From Silene latifolia (taxonomy: Eukaryota; Streptophyta; Magnoliopsida; Caryophyllales; Caryophyllaceae): a DNA stretch of 64,000 nucleotides. How positions within the stretch are numbered: position 1 is the stretch's first letter; every line of letters starts with the position of its first letter. Below are positions 59,826 through 64,000 of this stretch, piece by piece. The stretch spans positions 66,036,134 through 66,100,133 of the forward strand of contig NC_133537.1 in assembly GCF_048544455.1 (NCBI RefSeq), in the 5' to 3' direction. Below the pieces are notes generated by a model. That model did not search any database, was not told where the DNA came from, and saw only the letters and a program-made list of their open reading frames with translations. The position numbers and the translations under genes were made by a program.

Positions 59826-61331
59826 TGATACCCGTCGTTGTGAGTACCAAAAATAAAATTTATAATCTCCTATTAAAACTAACCTAGGCTAGTGGTAACA
59901 GGGTCGAACCAGAAGGAGGCGAATGTAACTTCTAATTGTCTAATTTAGTCTAAGGTAACAAAAGTGAGGGTTGATTTGATTTGGTCTATACTAATAGCAA
60001 ATAAAGATAATAAACTAAATAAATAGATAAAACAGATAGAGAAGGGGTACTAGGATGGTCGGTTCATTATAGTTTCGGCGGCAGCATACTAAACAGGTCT
60101 AAATCAAACACATGAGGCGGGAAATAAAGAGGTCCTCTCGGTCCACTCTTAACAAATAGCATCTTTCGATCTCGCTATAGGTCCCTAATATCACTAATAC
60201 TAACTTTCGTCCTGAAAAGTGACTAACGGTCTAAACTTTACCTATCTTTCGATCTCAGCATAGTTTAGTCATTTTAATTGGTGATCTAACAACTGTCCCT
60301 ATCTCTCGATCTAATGGGTCAGTCATATATTAAGCATTCAACTAGTCTCGTGCACTCGATTCGTCAAATAAAGAATTAAAACAATTAAAAAGAAAATAAA
60401 ACCTCACGTGGTCAGTCGATCGACCAGGCATGGCGGTCGATCGACCAACACGCGAATCAGGCCGTGTTCATTATATTGCCGCCTACACTATAATTCCCCT
60501 ACATCCTAGCACGAATAAATTAGCTACTCATACTGAAATTAAAGGCAACAATAATATTAAGGATTAAAGCTACGGAATTCATGCTTAAAACGGTAAAATA
60601 AACAATTAACAAAAGATGGCAATTCGGCTTGGGGACTGATCTAGCAATTCGACAACTATGAACGAAAATAAAGTAACAGAATAAAACCAGAGAGTACCGT
60701 GTGAATTGCGAAGGAAAAGAACAAAGCCGAATGACAAAGCGAATTGTATTCAATACCGAAAGTAATCTCGAACCCTAATTATTTCTAAAAAACTGTATGT
60801 AAAACTTGATAAAAAAACTGGATCCCTGTATCTGTCGAACTAGGTTACGTTATATAGAAAGTATACGTAACATAATTCCTAAACCTAATAACTCATGGGC
60901 TTGATAAATCTCGATCTTTTAATTCTCGTCTGGAATAGCGTCTTGGTCGATCGACTGAAGTGACCGGTCGATCGACTGAATAGCAGTGTACAGTAGCCTC
61001 TAGAACCCGATGGTTGGTCGATCGACTGAAGGTTGTGGTCGATCGACTGCTTTAGCTGCTACTTGACTTCTATAATCTCGTGGATTTGTCTTTTGGACCT
61101 TGGAATGCGCACCAAGCTCGTTCCTTGAGTGAATACTTCACGTCAAATGCAATGCAGGATACTCGGGGACGGATTTAGCTCGATTTCCGCTGGATTCTTC
61201 ACATTTCTGCAATAATGTACAAAAATACGGAAGTAGACGGGAATAGGGAGAAATGTAGCATAAACTACATAAATGAGCTCTGAAATGCGTGTAAAATGGG
61301 ATGTAAAACATCATATAAATGACACGCATCA
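59826..61331 (-). repeat. Athila-B 5' LTR
   Basis: 1506 bp, the partner of 52873-54381. It has the same three pairs of TCGATCGA words at about 60416-60446, 60947-60975 and 61017-61048. One differs: the first LTR has GTCGATCGATCG near 54017 where this one has GTCGATCGACTG. The second TSD copy GTGAT follows. Confidence 0.93.
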
Positions 61332-61756
61332 GTGATCACGTATATGATACAAACATACATATGGGCATTATAACAGTATGCTGAGTGCATTAAAGGGTTT
61401 TGGCTTAAAAAAGGTGGGTTGCCATACCAAACAATCAAACCCTGGTCTGTGGAGAGGTCCGTGCCAAGCACGAGTAAGGTCGGTTCCTAATCCATTTCCT
61501 CGAGTAGTGAAAGCTCATGATACAAACATGAGTAAGCATCGCAGTATGGTTGACGTCAATCGCTATCCATCTTTAGGCCCATATAGGAATTCGGATCGTC
61601 CAGACGGGACGATTGGTCGGATGGGTTGGGTTAAGCCTAGGAAGGCCGAATGAAACGACCTAAGAAGGTCGAGTAATGAAAATCGACAACTGTCTCGTAT
61701 AAACTATTCCCTAACCTTGTTCAAGTTTCACCCTGGATAACACGTAAGTGTATCAT
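61332..61756 (-). other. Ogre 5' leader next to the primer site
   Basis: Ogre leader resumed after Athila-B. No long ORF on the element strand. Repeated GATACAAACAT words occur near 61348 and 61518, and GGTCG words at 61663-61672 and elsewhere. Confidence 0.6.
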
Positions 61757-61773
61757 CCCCAGCGGAGTCGCCA
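61757..61773 (-). other. Ogre primer binding site (tRNA-Arg type)
   Basis: The minus strand reads TGGCGACTCCGCTGGGG, very close to the tRNA-Arg-complementary site used by Ogre elements (TGGCGACTCTGCTGGGG type). It lies three bases from the LTR end. Confidence 0.83.
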
Positions 61774-61776
61774 AAC

Positions 61777-63300
61777 TGTGGACATGGGCCACCCGCGTCG
61801 CGCGCACCTGCGCGTTGGTCTCGAGGCGACATCACTTCTTCTACGGAACCTTGGTTTGCCAAAGCACGTCATGGGCCGTTACCGATTGGTGAGGCATTGA
61901 AGCCGGTGAAAGGTTGAATAAGCCTGCATTTGTGGAGTCGCCACCAATTTATTGTGGAAAAATTGGAAACCGTTCGAATACCTCGTGCCATGGCAAGACA
62001 CAAAGTAGTGACATGAACACTAAGAACTCTTTACCCTTAGCATTCTATGTCTAGAATAACTCTCGAAGATGCCAATGGACACGGATGTCTAGAGATAACT
62101 GGAGTAAGGGGTGAGAGTACATATTAGGAAGCTCTTTAATCGAACACCTAATCCCACCCGCCTCGATAGTGGCCTCTACTAATGATTAGGGAAATCGTTC
62201 ATATTTGATATGTCGTCGATGTAATGCATGCAATGCAACAAATATAGATTAATCCTAGCATGTGAAATTAGACTATGTCGGTTAACAAACAATTTAGCAC
62301 TCAATTTTGTCGAACTAAGTGTTAGATTCAATTATATGTGAATGCTATACAATTAAATCATACATAAATAACTACGATAAATGGATAACAACAATATTTG
62401 ATCTACGTCAAAAGCACACTCGAAAACGGGATTTCAAAGAAGAAAATAAAAGGAAAATAAAATTGGAATTAAAATATGTAAATATGTCAGATTAGAGGTG
62501 ATAATACGATTAATAGTCGATTTAAACCGTAATTAGAAGCTACGTTAAATCGATAAAGAGTTCAGGGACAGAAACCAACCCAAAACAGGCGCAACATCTA
62601 TTGCGTCCTCTAGAAGAGGCGCAGCACTCCCTGCGTCTGTTCTAGAGCTGGGCTGAAGTCAGAACCACAACATCGTTATTGTTCATTGGCAGATTTAGGG
62701 TGGATTATTGATATTACACTCGAGTTGAAGTGTTTTAACCGATTACATGTATCTGGGCAAGTCATAAACGAATTAAAAATGAGAATTTTAGCGAATTACA
62801 TGATTGTGACTAAATCGTGTCGGAAATACAAAAAGAACAAGCTTGAGGTCAGATTAAACTAGATAAGTAAGAAAACTCATGTAACAAATTAGAACTCCAG
62901 AACCTCGACATGAACAAGTCGAAACCCATAAGAATCGATTTTGAATTAAAACGGCGAAAACCTGCAAGTATTGAATTACCCGGGATTAAGGACGAATTAA
63001 GCGTTATGGTTAAAAAGGAATTATTAAAACGTGATTTGTGTACTGAAAATAACAAAAAGAACGAAAGAAAAACGAAAGAAATAAGAAAAGGGAAAATTGC
63101 AGGAAGTCGAGGAAGAAGAAGAAGAGCAGAAGCAGCGGCATCCTCTTGAAGAGGCCCAGCAAATGCTGCGATTCTTCGAAGGGGCGCATCTGCTGCTGCG
63201 TTTCTTCTCGACGTCGGACCTCCGCTATTTTTTAAATACAGTTTTAAAAGATGGATTTTTAAATTGGTTTTTTTACGTGCTCTTGATATAGACCTTACAT
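61777..63300 (-). repeat. Ogre 5' LTR, outer edge undefined
   Basis: It begins TGTGGACATGG on the plus strand next to the primer site. It contains clusters of a GCGCAGCA/TGCGTC word in inverted pairs: 62583-62642 (GGCGCAACATCTATTGCGTC, GAAGAGGCGCAGCACTCC) and 63118-63206 (GAAGAGGCCCAGCAAATGC, GCGCATCTGCTGCTGCG). No other LTR copy is in the window to fix the right end; I place it before the GA repeat. Confidence 0.6.
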
Positions 63301-63319
63301 AAAAGATACAATAAATAAA

Positions 63320-63326
<7 letters not shown>

Positions 63327-63354
<28 letters not shown>
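63327..63354. repeat. (GA)14 microsatellite
   Basis: Fourteen GA units lie in the 5' region just upstream of the LINE-like ORF. The two nearby copies of CATAAACCCTAAAAA (63372 and 63399) belong to the same leader. Confidence 0.9.
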
Positions 63355-63359
<5 letters not shown>

Positions 63360-63420
63360 CTCTAAAATTCATAAACCCTAAAAAAATCCTAAAAATTCAT
63401 AAACCCTAAAAATCAAAAAC

Positions 63421-64000
63421 ATGTCTATCGATTGTTCAAATGTTGAACAATTTCCCCCTCTGATCTCTGGTAATTCTAAATCGAAAAGTCCTAAATCCGT
63501 TAGTACTAATGTTGTGTCGTCCTCTGATGTGTCCTCTGTCTCTGTGGTGGTGGTTGGGGGTCCGTCAGATGAGGATACTCAGAAAACAAAAAGCGTGAAT
63601 TCGATTATTGGTGTTCAGCCCTATGACCTGGATTCACTTCAACCTGATGAACAGGAGTGGGTGGTTCAGCGTAGGAGGAAAGGGAAGAACCAGCTGGAAG
63701 TGATTGAGGAGGAACCTGATGCTCTGTTACGGTTCTCCTCAGAGGACGTCAAGGAGGAAATTGAGTACTGGACAAACTCGGTGTACTGCTTCATCTTGGG
63801 TGCTAATCCGCCAGTAGAAGTAGTAGATGGTTTTATCAGGAGAATCGGGGCTCATCTTCCACTTGATAAGGTATCTTTTCTTTCGAATGGAGTATTTTTG
63901 GTGAGATTTACCACTAGTGCTGCCAAAGATCGTGTCTTGCAACAAGGGCACTTCTTGTTCGACAATAAACCTTTTATTGTGCGTCCTTGGAGTCCTGATG
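63421..64000 (+). CDS. LINE ORF1-type protein with DUF4283 domain, open at window end
   Basis: The frame is open from ATG 63421 to the last base (193 codons) and continues beyond the window. The N-terminus is Ser/Val-rich and acidic (MSIDCSNVEQFPPLISGNSK). Residues about 120-193 match the DUF4283 domain of plant L1-type ORF1 proteins (VYCFILGANPPVEVVDGFIR, GVFLVRFTTSAAKDRVLQQG, FIVRPWSP). This domain is followed in the family by a zinc knuckle, which would lie outside. The preceding GA-rich leader and the CTAAA words fit a LINE 5' UTR. An endogenous DUF4283 gene is possible but less likely. No break was seen. Confidence 0.78.
   Translation, partial: MSIDCSNVEQFPPLISGNSKSKSPKSVSTNVVSSSDVSSVSVVVVGGPSDEDTQKTKSVNSIIGVQPYDLDSLQPDEQEWVVQRRRKGKNQLEVIEEEPDALLRFSSEDVKEEIEYWTNSVYCFILGANPPVEVVDGFIRRIGAHLPLDKVSFLSNGVFLVRFTTSAAKDRVLQQGHFLFDNKPFIVRPWSPD

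Larger units (their letters stand above)
52873..61331 (-). mobile_element. Athila-B: Athila-type element with gag-protease but no RT or integrase, TSD GTGAT
   Basis: LTRs are at 52873-54381 and 59826-61331 (TGATACCCG to ACGCATCA on the plus strand). The TSD GTGAT is at 52868-52872 and 61332-61336. The primer site on the minus strand is TGGCGCCGTTGCCGGGGA (tRNA-Asp). Gag and protease (59700-56630) match Athila proteins; no RT, RNase H, integrase or envelope ORF follows, only about 2.2 kb of non-coding DNA before the 3' LTR. The element is non-autonomous by large deletion. It carries the TCGATCGA word in both LTRs, in gag and in the 3' region. Confidence 0.92.
37570..63300 (-). mobile_element. 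Ogre/Tat-type Ty3/Gypsy retrotransposon, minus strand, interrupted by CACTA-A, Copia and Athila-B
   Basis: Reading leftward from 61776, the leader has a tRNA-Arg-type primer site, followed by gag, an unusual protease, RT, RNase H, a second (archaeal-type) RNase H and integrase. The dual RNase H and the primer type are hallmarks of the Tat/Ogre lineage. The integrase is cut at 37570 by CACTA-A, and the rest plus the 3' LTR lie left of the window. The 5' LTR begins at 61777; its outer edge is not defined and I set it near 63300, before the GA repeat and LINE ORF. Several in-frame stops mark an old copy. Confidence 0.83.

Noticed and set aside
53461..61048. CRISPR-like array from regularly repeated TCGATCGA words
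   Set aside because: Words are too short, spacing irregular, located in plant LTRs and gag; no cas genes.
63321..63354. GA repeat as regulatory GAGA element
   Set aside because: A plain microsatellite; no evidence for a bound factor beyond its position.

Overview
The window is plant nuclear DNA, most likely from a eudicot. It is almost entirely transposable elements stacked inside one another. The evidence is two plant CACTA (En/Spm) elements, Ogre, Athila and Tekay (chromodomain) Ty3/Gypsy elements, a Ty1/Copia element, plant L1-type LINEs, a Helitron and MITEs, together with plant-style spliced exons. The style of the repeats would suit Caryophyllales, but I cannot prove a species. I see no intact single-copy host gene, no tRNA or rRNA gene and no CRISPR array.

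Layout. The oldest layer I can see is an Ogre-type Gypsy element on the minus strand. Its 5' LTR starts at 61777, its tRNA-Arg-type primer site is at 61757-61773, gag/protease lie at about 52580-49130, and RT, two RNase H domains and integrase lie at about 49130-37570. Four insertions cut it. (1) CACTA-A entered the integrase; its right end is 37569 and its left end lies outside the window. (2) A Copia element (39561-48835, TSD CTTGT) sits just upstream of RT. (3) Athila-B (52873-61331, TSD GTGAT) sits in the leader. (4) A LINE-like ORF1 (63421 to the window end) lies beyond or inside the Ogre LTR.

CACTA-A (1-37569) carries a decayed TNP2-type transposase (1-2503) and a second, spliced gene (3297-5324 continuing at 32683-34043). 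That second gene ends in a Ulp1-type cysteine protease domain. It is split inside an exon by CACTA-B (5325-32682, 3-bp TSD AAA), and removing CACTA-B plus one TSD copy restores the reading frame. A minus-strand LINE (34116 to about 37080) also sits in CACTA-A. CACTA-B has no transposase. It carries a 742-bp Helitron, two foldback MITEs, what looks like a captured multi-exon gene, and a Tekay element (10510-31521, TSD ATTTT). The Tekay left LTR is in turn split by Athila-A (12147-23541, TSD CCCAG). The nest is therefore five deep: Ogre, CACTA-A, CACTA-B, Tekay, Athila-A.

How the parts work together. Athila-A has an uninterrupted 1103-aa RT-RNase H-integrase and an ATHILA-type envelope-position ORF, but no gag or protease. 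Athila-B has gag and protease but no RT, RNase H or integrase. Both use the same tRNA-Asp primer site and share a polypurine-tract core, so the two half-elements could complement each other in principle. Athila-A, Athila-B and the Ogre LTR each carry their own family-specific, near-palindromic short word repeated many times. This is the least explained signal in the window.
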